This document shows, piece by piece, positions 9,013 to 17,425 of a DNA stretch of 64,000 nt. How positions within the stretch are numbered: the first letter of the stretch is position 1; every line of letters begins with the position of its first letter. The DNA is taken from contig OZ248539.1 in assembly GCA_965234685.1 (NCBI GenBank), positions 3,038,001 to 3,102,000 on the forward strand, in the 5' to 3' direction. The notes beneath the pieces were generated by a model that saw only the letters and a program-made list of their open reading frames with translations, was not told the origin of the DNA and ran no database searches. Source of the stretch: Fimbriimonas planktonicus (GTDB lineage: Bacteria > Armatimonadota > Fimbriimonadia > Fimbriimonadales > Fimbriimonadaceae). A program made the translations under genes and the position numbers.

Positions 9013-9473
9013 AATTTCATAACCTATTCGTCGTAGCACTTTGTTTCTCTATCGCGTCGATTACAGCGGCGCATGAGGGCGACTGCCCGTACTGCAAGCT
9101 GAAGCTTGTTCAGAACACACCGGAGCAAGACAACGAGGTCGTGCTCCGCTTCGGGAACAAGAAGATCGAGTACCGATGCATTTTCTGCGTCTTCAAGGAC
9201 CAGAAGCGCTACAAGGGCGACCTCGTGGTGTATGCCCCAAGCGAGAAGGTTGGCGAGCCCGTCATCTTGAAGCGAACGGATGGCAAGTGGACCGCTCCCG
9301 AAGGCGCTGTCTTCTTGAATTCGTTCAAGAAGCACGTTGACTGCGCGGCCCTGTCGCGGGCTTTCTCGAGTTCGGCTGCTTACGAGGCGTACGTCAAGAA
9401 GAACGATCTTAAGGAAACCAAGGCGTTTACCCTGCTGGAATTCATTGATTTCGTGGTGAAGCCCGCAAAATGA
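9009..9473 (+). CDS. Exported CxxC/CxxC/HxDC module protein, unknown
   Basis: Small exported protein of 154 residues. The ATG at 9009 overlaps the previous stop and gives a good signal peptide (residues 1-21, ending ITAAHE). Motifs: Cys26-Pro-Tyr-Cys29, Cys57-Ile-Phe-Cys60, then His109-Val-Asp-Cys112 followed by the SRAF motif. The same order and spacing recur at the C-terminus of the next protein (residues 348-440), so this is a shared domain. Two CxxC pairs plus HxDC suggest a bound metal such as copper or zinc, or a redox role. It is loosely reminiscent of NosL-type copper proteins, but I cannot support that name. Its stop overlaps the next start. Confidence 0.65.
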   Translation: MKFHNLFVVALCFSIASITAAHEGDCPYCKLKLVQNTPEQDNEVVLRFGNKKIEYRCIFCVFKDQKRYKGDLVVYAPSEKVGEPVILKRTDGKWTAPEGAVFLNSFKKHVDCAALSRAFSSSAAYEAYVKKNDLKETKAFTLLEFIDFVVKPAK

Positions 9474-10951
9474 TCGCGCTACTGGGCCTAGTACTATCGG
9501 CTGGTTTCGGTCAGGACCAGCTGCCTCCCATTCCGCCCGATTTGCCAAGCTGGATTCGGGCAAAGGGGATGGACGAGCTGTATTACAAGTCTGCCCCATA
9601 CAACTGGTCGATCAACCGAATTCCAAAGTTCGCGCGAGACATGTACGCCACGGGCGTTGGGCACTCAATGGCATACGAGGCACTCGCCAGCGGACGGGAA
9701 GCCGAGCTTGAGACAACCACGTTCGAACGGATAAATCGGATCCTGAAGAATCCGCCGCGCTTGCCGGTTGACGAGATGGCGCTTTCGCCGACTTTCGTGC
9801 GGAAGTACGGCTATCTGGAAAAGGTCTTTGACTGGGCGCACACGCTGCACTTTCAGACGATCGATGTACTGGCTTATCCAGGTTGGTCTGATTCTCGAAA
9901 GGAACAAGAGCTGGAGGAGTTGTGGAGTTTCTATCAATCCGAGCCTTATGCCCTCACGGGATTGCCCATGAACATGGAATACCTAGATAGCTTTCCGTAT
10001 TCGAAGGGCTTTCGGCAGAAGTACCCCAAGGTCAACGGTCTGTTTTGGGGTTACCACTGGTTACAAACCGTGAACTACGACATGCTTTATCGTGTCCCGA
10101 CCGCCGATCAGGCGCCGCAGTATGATGTCATCGGCGCGCGATATCGCGAAGTGGAGCTCTATAACGAAACGCGCGACTTCATGCCCATGACGGCTGAGCT
10201 GAGCCCGCGGTTTGCAAAACGGTTCCCCCAGTTGGCGAACGCGTTTGACAACCTGCACATGCTCCATGACAACGTGAACGACATCTTGTCTCAGCCTGGG
10301 CTCACCGATCTTCAGCGTGAACAACAGATTCAGATTGCGATCTATAGAGTTCTGGATTCCACGCACCGAGGAGAATCCGAGGACACGTTACGACCGAATT
10401 CTCTCCACGATCATCGGCATCCGCCAAGCATGCCGGGAATGGGCATGATGGTTGGCAGCGACGAGGATGAGATGTACATGAGCGGCATGGGCTGGATGAA
10501 CATGTCCGAGTGCGGTCACTGCTCCGTGCCGATGCCAGAAGAAGAGCCTTGGGGAGCCACGGTCACGGCCGATGGCTGGACGATGTCGGTCCGGTGCCTC
10601 ATGTGTGCCCGAGACATGGCCAGCGAAACTCCCGGCAGAGCGATCATCCGTGCCGCAACCGAGGACCCTAAGAAGCTTCTTATCCTGGTTTCAGACGATG
10701 AAGGTAATTGGAAGCCGAACCTACCCAACGTGGTATTCCTCGAAAAGTTTGGTGAGCATCCGGATTGCTCGGGATGGTCGAGAGCGTTTACGAACGACTC
10801 TGCGTTGAAACAATACCTAGTGGCTAATCCAGAGTACGCGGGGATGCCAGGACTCAATCTCTCGGCGTGGAGTAAGTTGAATCAAGGGAAACCAGATACC
10901 TACCGAAGGATAGATCGCCCCAATCCTTACAAACGGGGAGGAAACAAGTGA
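9470..10951 (+). CDS. Large exported protein with C-terminal CxxC/CxxC/HxDC module, unknown
   Basis: 493 residues with a short signal peptide (MIALLGLVLSAGFGQ). Residues 20-300 are helical, rich in Trp, Tyr and His (for example FDWAHTLHFQT and WGYHWLQTV), and match no family I know. A Met/His-rich linker at 310-345 (MPGMGMMV, MYMSGMGWMNM) leads to a C-terminal domain homologous to the preceding gene: Cys348-Gly-His-Cys351, Cys376-Leu-Met-Cys379, His430-Pro-Asp-Cys433 and SRAF. Met-rich segments of this sort often bind Cu(I). It is coupled at both ends (4-base overlaps). A periplasmic metal-transfer or oxidoreductase role is inference. Confidence 0.65.
   Translation: MIALLGLVLSAGFGQDQLPPIPPDLPSWIRAKGMDELYYKSAPYNWSINRIPKFARDMYATGVGHSMAYEALASGREAELETTTFERINRILKNPPRLPVDEMALSPTFVRKYGYLEKVFDWAHTLHFQTIDVLAYPGWSDSRKEQELEELWSFYQSEPYALTGLPMNMEYLDSFPYSKGFRQKYPKVNGLFWGYHWLQTVNYDMLYRVPTADQAPQYDVIGARYREVELYNETRDFMPMTAELSPRFAKRFPQLANAFDNLHMLHDNVNDILSQPGLTDLQREQQIQIAIYRVLDSTHRGESEDTLRPNSLHDHRHPPSMPGMGMMVGSDEDEMYMSGMGWMNMSECGHCSVPMPEEEPWGATVTADGWTMSVRCLMCARDMASETPGRAIIRAATEDPKKLLILVSDDEGNWKPNLPNVVFLEKFGEHPDCSGWSRAFTNDSALKQYLVANPEYAGMPGLNLSAWSKLNQGKPDTYRRIDRPNPYKRGGNK
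10935..10942 (+). promoter_or_regulatory. Strong Shine-Dalgarno fixing the GTG start at 10948
   Basis: GGGGAGGA sits 5 bases before the GTG that overlaps the preceding stop. It supports re-initiation on the coupled message. Confidence 0.7.
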
Positions 10952-11691
10952 AAGCGATTCTAGCACTTGGAATTTTGGGGATGGCATCCCTGGCTCTAGC
11001 CCAAAGCGACCACAACAATCTGGATAAAGAGCGTCCGCTCACGTTCGAGGACGCCTACTCCATCGCGTATCGATCCTACGAACTCCAAACAGGCTTGAGC
11101 GCATTCGCATTCCTGAACCGTCGGCCGCAGTATGGGCTTCGAACCGAGATTCAATACGGATTCGCCAAGAATCGGGACCTCTCAGTTGGATGGGACCCAG
11201 TGTACGATTCTGGTTCCGCTCGGCTTCGGGGCAATAATATTGAGTTGAGCTATTTCGAAGGGTTATCCCGTGAGATTGGGAACGCTCCTGCCATTGGCTA
11301 CCGCGTTGAGATGGAAGCTCCAACTACCGGTTCCGCCCGCAACGCGGATGTCCGAGCCCGTTTGATCCTGTCAAAGCAAGCGAGGACTTACGATAAGTTT
11401 CACTTGAACCTTGGAGTTGCGGCGACCGGTAAGGTTGCTTTTGGCGCGATCCTCGGCTATTCGTTGCCGCTCGGGTACCCGAACCACTTCGACACAACCT
11501 TCCTGGCAGAACTCGGGATCGAGCAGAGCCGAATGGATTCTGGGCAGAACAGTTGGGCGGGAATCGGGATTCGCCGGCAGATTGACGTCACAACCGTTCT
11601 GGATTACAGCCTGCGAATGCGCTTCGGATCCGCTGTTAGTGAGAGCCGAAACTCGCTGACCTTCACCGTCGGATTGTCGAAGAGTTTCTAG
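10948..11691 (+). CDS. Predicted outer-membrane beta-barrel protein, unknown
   Basis: 247 residues with a signal peptide (residues 1-18, ending LALAQ). The rest alternates short amphipathic beta-strands with turns and ends in LTFVGLSKSF-like sequence with a terminal Phe, the usual signal of an outer-membrane barrel. The start is GTG, chosen because a strong Shine-Dalgarno GGGGAGGA lies 5 bases before it and because it overlaps the preceding stop (GTGA). It closes the metal-handling cluster, so it could be the outer-membrane partner of those exported proteins. Substrate unknown. Confidence 0.65.
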   Translation: MKAILALGILGMASLALAQSDHNNLDKERPLTFEDAYSIAYRSYELQTGLSAFAFLNRRPQYGLRTEIQYGFAKNRDLSVGWDPVYDSGSARLRGNNIELSYFEGLSREIGNAPAIGYRVEMEAPTTGSARNADVRARLILSKQARTYDKFHLNLGVAATGKVAFGAILGYSLPLGYPNHFDTTFLAELGIEQSRMDSGQNSWAGIGIRRQIDVTTVLDYSLRMRFGSAVSESRNSLTFTVGLSKSF

Positions 11692-11782
11692 TTTCCGGGC
11701 ATTTTGCCTAAGACGGAGCAATTGACCGTTTCGCTTCGGCAATTCAAGGCGGGCTGCAAAAGACCTTGTAGACTTAGTTTTG

Positions 11783-12388
11783 ATGAGACACTTTTCTGTC
11801 ACAGCAATTCTCGTCCTATCGGTTTCTGGAGTAGCAGCCCTGCAACTTCCGACCCGCGTGTCCGATTCGGCAATGTTCGTTTCGCCGTTCGAAGCTAAGG
11901 TATTAGCTTTCGAAAACGAGACGGGCTCCGCGGTTGGCACCGACCTCGTTTCGAAGGAAATGACTCGAATCAACGGCCGAATCGAACTGATACAACACCC
12001 GACCAATGAAAAGGTTGAGTATCGCGCTTCGATGAAGTACAAGATTACTTGGACTCCACCAACGCCAGACTCACAGGCGCCGACTCTGATCCGCGTCAAG
12101 CTATCTCCGTACATCAACGGTGCCGCAGTCGAAAACGGCGTAGCGGAAGCCTTCCAAGGAATCGCCAGCATCTATCGACAGGATAGTAGCGACACGTTCT
12201 TTAGCGGAATGACGATGGTGCTTCCGAAGGTTCACCAAAACCTGAGTATGCAGAAGCTGAACGGCGAGTATGTCGCTTATGGCAACTTCCAGTTTCCTAA
12301 GCTTGCGGTAACTCGTAACAACGAAGTCGCACCAACGAAGCTCTCGTACGATGTCATCATCGGCAAAGTCGAAGAGGTGAAGCCATGA
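11783..12388 (+). CDS. Exported protein of unknown function
   Basis: 201 residues counted from the ATG at 11783 (a TTG directly before it is the alternative). A signal peptide covers residues 1-20 (hydrophobic core AILVLSVSGVAAL). The mature part is beta-rich, with IELIQHPTNEKVEYRASMKY and similar strands, and has no motif I recognise. A TAGACT hexamer 8 bases upstream may be the -10 element. Its stop overlaps the start of the next gene by 4 bases, so the two are probably made together as a pair of cell-surface or periplasmic proteins. Confidence 0.55.
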   Translation: MRHFSVTAILVLSVSGVAALQLPTRVSDSAMFVSPFEAKVLAFENETGSAVGTDLVSKEMTRINGRIELIQHPTNEKVEYRASMKYKITWTPPTPDSQAPTLIRVKLSPYINGAAVENGVAEAFQGIASIYRQDSSDTFFSGMTMVLPKVHQNLSMQKLNGEYVAYGNFQFPKLAVTRNNEVAPTKLSYDVIIGKVEEVKP

Positions 12389-13080
12389 GAGTCGCCATCT
12401 CAATCGCGCTTATCGGACTTACGAGCTTTGCCTGTGCGGGAAGATTCTTCTTCGGAAGTCCTCGGTTATCGAAGACCGACTATACGATTTCCGGCGATTC
12501 AACTTGGAGCAACACTTTGGGCACTAATACTGCGCAAGCTGTTGCCACGTCGAAGGCCACTTTTACCTTGGTCCCAGGTTCAAACCGAAGCCAACTTTCC
12601 CATGCCGTTGGATGCATGTCTTACGAGTTTGACGTCTTCTTTAGCGAGACGGTCGAAGGCGAAGGACAGCCAGGGTTAGTCCTGCTCAGCCGAGTTGTGG
12701 AAGGATCGGTATTCGGATCAATCTCGACGACTGGTGGTAGCGGTACCCCTAACTCAGGGTATCTGGAGTTTGATTCCCGAATAGGGCATGGAATCAATGA
12801 TAGCTCCGCCGCAACGTACAACGTGAACTATCCATCCGGAGCCTGGCCCCTCTCGATCAGCATGAACTCAGGCAAGGTGTACCGCGAGTACCCAACTCGC
12901 TTTGAAGGCGGCTGGATACTGGTAAAGAGCGGTAAGGGGCTTCGAACTTGGAAACGAACTATCCCGTTTATGGCACCCGAAATAAAGGCTCAGGCAAATG
13001 CTTATCTCACGGGATTCTTCCCGTACAAGCCAGAAGTCAATGCCAAGACAACGATGCAGTTAAAGCTCGAAATTGATTGA
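12385..13080 (+). CDS. Exported protein of unknown function
   Basis: 231 residues with a signal peptide ending near SFACA. A Cys at the end of the hydrophobic core could make it a lipoprotein, but the lipobox is not perfect. The mature protein is Ser/Thr/Gly-rich and beta-type (DYTISGDSTWSNTLGTNTAQ), like many adhesin-type or surface proteins; no family is recognised. Coupled to the preceding gene by an ATGA overlap. A GC-rich hairpin right after the stop (13093-13118) fits the end of the transcript. Confidence 0.55.
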   Translation: MRVAISIALIGLTSFACAGRFFFGSPRLSKTDYTISGDSTWSNTLGTNTAQAVATSKATFTLVPGSNRSQLSHAVGCMSYEFDVFFSETVEGEGQPGLVLLSRVVEGSVFGSISTTGGSGTPNSGYLEFDSRIGHGINDSSAATYNVNYPSGAWPLSISMNSGKVYREYPTRFEGGWILVKSGKGLRTWKRTIPFMAPEIKAQANAYLTGFFPYKPEVNAKTTMQLKLEID

Positions 13081-13092
13081 GACAGCAGATGC

Positions 13093-13118
13093 CGCTCCGG
13101 CGATACTACGTCGGAGCG
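13093..13118 (+). terminator. Hairpin between convergent genes
   Basis: Ten-base arms CGCTCCGGCG and CGTCGGAGCG (one G-U pair) around ATACTA, followed by TTTCCTCC. It ends the 11783-13080 unit and touches the stop codon of the convergent trmO. A second perfect hairpin (CCATGCTT / AAGCATGG, 13125-13142) lies just inside trmO. Confidence 0.6.
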
Positions 13119-13924
13119 TTTCCTCCATGCTTCCAAGCATGGAAGGCAATTTGCGCTTCACGGTTGATTGCTTCTTCATTCCCCGGGGTATTCAGCGTTT
13201 CGTCTGAATACCCCTTTTCTATTTCTTCCACGATGACGCGGCTCTCGCTTAGATGGAAGTACATCCGCCAAGCTCCGCATGCGATGCGATACCGGTTTTC
13301 TTCTAGCTGGAGAATGCGGCGAGTCCGGTGTGGACTTGGGTCCCTTGCCAGGATAGAAAACGCCCTGGCCGTGAAGTCAACATGCCAATGCGTCGACAAC
13401 CACCGAAGCTCGGTCTCCGCCTGAACGGTGAGCTCGATCTCGTAAGGGGCGGGTGCGCTCTCGAGCGCTTGCACGGACTCCAGCCAGCCAAGGCTGCTTT
13501 CGGGATGGGCATCGACGGTGCGAAGGTATGGCTTCACATCGAGAATCGGCGTTCCGTCGGTTAGATCCAGGGGACCAACTTCGAGAACCCCTCCCCGAAT
13601 TCCGAACAACGTGACGGCGGTTAAGCCAATCGGATTTGGACGGTGCGGACTTCGCGTTGAGAATACGCCACGCCGCTTTGCGGGTCCGCGCGGCGGCAAA
13701 ACCCGTGGCCGCCAGGTGGTGTTTCGATCAAACCAGGAGATCAACCATATTCGTTCGAACCCTTCCAGATCCTGTAAACCCGCGCGCAAGCGATCATCGG
13801 GCAAGAATTCAATGTGATTCCTCTCCTCCGAAGCCAGTTCGGGCTGGCTTGGAGCATCGAACTTGAATCGCCGGTTGGTCCGCACGTACGCAATCGGGCG
13901 GACCGCCAGCTCTCTTTCATCCAT
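13106..13924 (-). CDS. trmO: tRNA (N6-threonylcarbamoyladenosine37-N6)-methyltransferase TrmO
   Basis: SAM-dependent enzyme that methylates t6A at position 37 of certain tRNAs (family UPF0066/TsaA). The family motifs are complete: PIAYVRT near residue 10, LEGFERIWL at 53-61, GVFSTRSPHRPNPIG around 86-100 and LDLTDGTPILDVKPY about 118-132. After residue 150 there is an extra 120-residue C-terminal region, as in the longer bacterial and E. coli-type proteins. The start codon overlaps a TACAAT hexamer, so the true start might be slightly downstream. It lies 14 bases from the aldo/keto reductase gene, same strand, possibly cotranscribed. Confidence 0.92.
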   Translation of the reverse strand: MDERELAVRPIAYVRTNRRFKFDAPSQPELASEERNHIEFLPDDRLRAGLQDLEGFERIWLISWFDRNTTWRPRVLPPRGPAKRRGVFSTRSPHRPNPIGLTAVTLFGIRGGVLEVGPLDLTDGTPILDVKPYLRTVDAHPESSLGWLESVQALESAPAPYEIELTVQAETELRWLSTHWHVDFTARAFSILARDPSPHRTRRILQLEENRYRIACGAWRMYFHLSESRVIVEEIEKGYSDETLNTPGNEEAINREAQIAFHAWKHGGNAPT

Positions 13925-13938
13925 TGTAAGAACCCGAT

Positions 13939-14910
13939 CTACGAGAAGCCCGCAATTCGGTGCGGAACGTAAGGTGCCTCAAGTTCCTGAATCTCCGAAG
14001 CGTCGAGCTTCAGGTCAACGGCAGCAACCGCATCCTCTAAGTGACCGATCTTGGAGGCACCGATGATCGGAGAGGAAATGGTCGGCTTGCTGAGCATCCA
14101 AGCCAAGCTCACTTGTGCCCTCGAGATGCCCCGCGCCGCTGCGATGCGCGAAACCGCTTCAACAATCTCGTGGTCTTGTGGCACGTAAAGAGTCTTTCCG
14201 AAGGCATCTGTCTCGCTACGTTCGGTGGCCTCATTCCAGTCCCGCGTGAGCCGTCCTCGTGCCAGTGGACTCCACGGAATCACGCCAATGCCTTGATCTG
14301 CGCAGAGCCCGAGCATCTCTCGCTCCTCTTCTCGATAGAGCAGGTTGTAGTGGTTTTGCATGCTGACAAACCGTGTCCAGCCGTTCTTCTCTGCCAAGTA
14401 GAGCGCCTTGGAGAACTGCCACGCGTGCATGCTGCTTGCCCCAATGTAACGGGCTTTGCCGGATTTCACTACATCGTGGAGGGCTTCGAGAGTTTCCTCG
14501 ATTGGCGTGTTGTTGTCCCAACGATGGATTTGGTACAGGTCCACGTAATCCATCCCGAGTCGCGAAAGGCTCGCATCGATTTCGGTGAAGATCGCCTTGC
14601 GACTGAGTCCGCCGCCGTTCGCATCTGCGCGCATTCGTCCGTGGACTTTCGTGGCAATCACGACCTCATCGCGACGAGCAAGGTCTTTCATTGCCCTGCC
14701 TAGAAACTCTTCGCTCGTGCCATCGGAATACACGTTGGCCGTGTCGAAGAAGTTGATGCCAGCCTCGAGTGCCTTGGCGAAGAAGGGGCGACTGATGTCC
14801 TCGGGCAACGACCACGGGTGAGCTCCGCGCAGTGGCTCGCCGTAAGTCATGCAGCCAAGGCAGATTCGAGAGACTTTAAGACCCGTTTTCCCGAGGTTGA
14901 TGTATTCCAT
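13939..14910 (-). CDS. Aldo/keto reductase
   Basis: NADPH-dependent oxidoreductase, 323 residues, of the YajO/Tas-like AKR group. The catalytic tetrad is visible: Asp in FFDTANVYSDG, the Tyr six residues on, Lys in VIATKVHG, and His in YQIHRWD. The nucleotide-phosphate binding end reads PIIGASKIGHLEDA. Physiological substrate unknown (various aldehydes and ketones for this group). It is divergent from the DUF3445 gene and followed by trmO. Confidence 0.9.
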   Translation of the reverse strand: MEYINLGKTGLKVSRICLGCMTYGEPLRGAHPWSLPEDISRPFFAKALEAGINFFDTANVYSDGTSEEFLGRAMKDLARRDEVVIATKVHGRMRADANGGGLSRKAIFTEIDASLSRLGMDYVDLYQIHRWDNNTPIEETLEALHDVVKSGKARYIGASSMHAWQFSKALYLAEKNGWTRFVSMQNHYNLLYREEEREMLGLCADQGIGVIPWSPLARGRLTRDWNEATERSETDAFGKTLYVPQDHEIVEAVSRIAAARGISRAQVSLAWMLSKPTISSPIIGASKIGHLEDAVAAVDLKLDASEIQELEAPYVPHRIAGFS

Positions 14911-14954
14911 CTTTCTGGCACGTTACTTGGGATCAGCGGTTTGGTGCAAGGGGT

Positions 14955-14960
14955 TAGAAT
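14955..14960 (+). promoter_or_regulatory. TANNNT -10-like element, leaderless start
   Basis: TAGAAT ends 6 bases before the ATG at 14967. With normal promoter spacing, transcription would begin at or next to the A of the start codon. Confidence 0.5.
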
Positions 14961-14966
14961 CTTCGC

Positions 14967-15854
14967 ATGCAATTCCCGGCGCCAGCGGTCTATTTCCCCT
15001 TCCTTCGGGGATCGTATGACGTCAACCCGAACCTAAAGCTGCTCGGAACGGACTTTGGCAACGGCGCGGCCGATGGTCACGCCTTCCAGATCGATTCCGA
15101 GTACCCCCGGTTTATTGCCAGCAAAGCCCGCTCACTGGCCGATGCTCCGGAGCGATGCGTGATGGAGTCTGACCTGAGTGATGAGGTCGCCAGTGCCGCG
15201 CTCCGGGCCATGGCAAATCGGTTGGTTCTGGAGCACCCGCAGTGGTTCAGCCTCGTGGAAGCTGGGCTCAGGTCTTCGCTTTTCGAATCTGTTGTCCGGC
15301 TAGATCAAGACCCCAAAGCGAACCTCGACTTTCTCATGCGCAACGTGCAAGAAGACGTGGCGATCGTAGCCTGGGACGGCGTGCGGGATTGGACGGCATA
15401 CATCCACGTTTGCTCGCCGAGCCACTGGGCGCCAGAATCTAAGATCGGGAACTCATTTGTCCAAGTTCATGCCCCGGTGCCCGGATTTGAGAAAATCAAC
15501 CCGGCTTCGGCGGGCCTTGTGCAAGGCATGATCCATAAAGGCCCCTTTGTGCGATTTGTTTGGACCCTAACCGACGATACAGAACTTAACCACCATCCGG
15601 TGCACGCTAAGTCGCCGTCGTTTACGAGCGACGAGTTCTGGCTTCGCTACGAGCGACAGGTCATGATCGGCTTGCCCGAAGCAAACGCGGCCTTGTTCTT
15701 CATCCGGGTTGGCTTTGTCTCGGCGGCAGATATTCGGAATGACCCGGCGACAAAGGATGCCTTGCGAACAACCCTCCACGGGATGACCCCAGAAATTCGC
15801 TCGTACAAAGGGCTTCAGCCAGGTTGGGAAAACCTTATGAGAAAGATTGGCTAG
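14967..15854 (+). CDS. DUF3445 heme-dependent oxidative N-demethylase-like protein
   Basis: 295 residues. Matches DUF3445, the family of the heme-binding alpha subunit of histamine-type or dimethylamine oxidative demethylases. Characteristic pieces are the DVNPNLKLLG-like opening, FLMRNVQEDVAIV in the centre, HAPVPGFEKIN, and the C-terminal YERQVMIGLPEANAALFFIR. No partner reductase subunit genes lie nearby, so the physiological substrate and electron source are unknown. Its stop overlaps that of the convergent DUF1501 gene by 4 bases. Confidence 0.8.
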   Translation: MQFPAPAVYFPFLRGSYDVNPNLKLLGTDFGNGAADGHAFQIDSEYPRFIASKARSLADAPERCVMESDLSDEVASAALRAMANRLVLEHPQWFSLVEAGLRSSLFESVVRLDQDPKANLDFLMRNVQEDVAIVAWDGVRDWTAYIHVCSPSHWAPESKIGNSFVQVHAPVPGFEKINPASAGLVQGMIHKGPFVRFVWTLTDDTELNHHPVHAKSPSFTSDEFWLRYERQVMIGLPEANAALFFIRVGFVSAADIRNDPATKDALRTTLHGMTPEIRSYKGLQPGWENLMRKIG

Positions 15855-17308
15855 GCCACGATGTCGTGGACGACGTTGCCGTGAACGTCGGTGAGCCGAT
15901 AGTCTCGGCCCGCGTGACGGTACGTGAGCTTAGTGTGATCAAACCCGAGTAAGTGCAGAATTGTCGCGTGCAGGTCGTGAACGTGCATCGGCTTCTCTTG
16001 AGCGCGGAAGCCGAACTCGTCGGTTGCGCCATAGACCGTTCCGCCCTTTACGCCGCCGCCCGCCATCCACATGCTGAAGCCGTAATGGTTGTGGTCCCTT
16101 CCGTTCATTTTCCCGGCGTTAGAACCTGGAGTCGGCATTTCGACCGTCGGCGTTCGCCCAAACTCGCCGCCCCAAATCACCAGGGTCTCATCGAGCATTC
16201 CCCTCTGCTTCAGATCCGTCAGCAGCGCGCCGATGCCTTGATCCGCCTCTCGGGCAAGATTGCGATGGGCTACTTCCAGATCATCGTGGCTATCCCACGG
16301 CTGACCAGCGCCGTGGTACAGCTGGATAAATCGAACGCCGCGCTCCGCTAGCCGTCGCGCCATCAGGCACTGGCGGGCGAAGTCGCCCGGACCATACATC
16401 TCCTGGGTTGCGACCGATTCTTTCGAAACATCAAAGGCGTCCGTAGCCTCGCTTTGCATTCGGTAGGCGAGTTCAAACGATTGGATTCTGGCTTCCAGCG
16501 CTGCATCGCCCTGTCGCCGAGCGAGGTGCTTCTGGTTGAGTCTTTGTACTAGGTCAAGCTGAGCGCGTTGCTCGCTCGGCAGGGTGTAGTTGTTTCGAAC
16601 GTTCTCGATCAGGCGCTCGATGTCTCGGTTCTTCGGATCGATGTAAGTACCGGCGAGCACGCCGGGCAAGAAGCCTGACTGCCAGTTCTGCGTTTCTTGA
16701 ATCGGGAATCCGCCCGGGCACATTGCGATGAAACCAGGAAGGTTCTGATTCTCGGTGCCAAGGCCGTATAGCGTCCAGGACCCCATCGCCGGCCGTGGCA
16801 TGCGGGCGTCGCCGCAGTTCATCAGCATCAAAGAAGGTTCGTGGTTCGGCACGTCCGCATGCATTGAGCGGATGACCACCATGTCGTCCACGTGCTTCGC
16901 CACGTTTGGAAATATCTCGCTGACCTCGATGCCCGATTGTCCGTACTTTTGGAATTTATAGGGCGAAGGCAACGCCGCTCCGGTGCGGCGTTCGGTGGGT
17001 AGTTGTAGAGGAATCGCCTGACCCGCGTACTTTGCCAGCATCGGTTTTGGGTCGAAGGTGTCCACCTGCGAGGGGCCGCCGTTCATAAACAGGAAAATGA
17101 CCCGCTTGGCTTTCGCGGCGAACATGGGCGCTTTCGGCGCAAGGGGATTGAGTCGAACCGCGCCTTGCGGAACCGAACTTGCAAAGGCCGATTCGCCCAG
17201 AACGCCCATCAGCCCGAGCGCGGCGAACCCGTTGCCCATTCGCGAGAGCAACTCTCGACGAGAGCAAAAGTGGTCGGATATCGCCGGCTGGTGATCGAAT
17301 TCTGACAT
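15851..17308 (-). CDS. DUF1501 protein (sulfatase/phosphatase-like fold), Tat-exported
   Basis: 485 residues. The N-terminus CSRRELLSRMG followed by a hydrophobic stretch fits a Tat signal. The body shows the DUF1501 hallmarks: FLFMNGGPSQVDTFDPK near residue 75, MPRPAMGSW, GRDHNHYGFSMWMAGG, and TVYGATDEFGF. Members belong to the alkaline-phosphatase-like superfamily and are extremely common in planctomycetes and Armatimonadota, usually next to PSCyt/PSD1 proteins. Here its natural partner is at 19192-22137, with an opposite-strand gene in between. Function unknown. Confidence 0.88.
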   Translation of the reverse strand: MSEFDHQPAISDHFCSRRELLSRMGNGFAALGLMGVLGESAFASSVPQGAVRLNPLAPKAPMFAAKAKRVIFLFMNGGPSQVDTFDPKPMLAKYAGQAIPLQLPTERRTGAALPSPYKFQKYGQSGIEVSEIFPNVAKHVDDMVVIRSMHADVPNHEPSLMLMNCGDARMPRPAMGSWTLYGLGTENQNLPGFIAMCPGGFPIQETQNWQSGFLPGVLAGTYIDPKNRDIERLIENVRNNYTLPSEQRAQLDLVQRLNQKHLARRQGDAALEARIQSFELAYRMQSEATDAFDVSKESVATQEMYGPGDFARQCLMARRLAERGVRFIQLYHGAGQPWDSHDDLEVAHRNLAREADQGIGALLTDLKQRGMLDETLVIWGGEFGRTPTVEMPTPGSNAGKMNGRDHNHYGFSMWMAGGGVKGGTVYGATDEFGFRAQEKPMHVHDLHATILHLLGFDHTKLTYRHAGRDYRLTDVHGNVVHDIVA

Positions 17309-17425
17309 GGGCTCCTCGCGCGTTCCATCTTACGACAGTTCGCGATTGATTGCTTTGCATGACCCAGGTACAAACCCACTTGGTGGGCATAACGCCACCG
17401 GCCCCGGAACATCAAAACACTGACC

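Noticed and set aside
9009..9473. NosL (nitrous-oxide reductase accessory protein) assignment
   Set aside because: Only the two CxxC motifs and a general resemblance support it; no nos genes nearby.
13125..13142. Second terminator
   Set aside because: Perfect 8-base hairpin but within trmO coding sequence and without a T-run.
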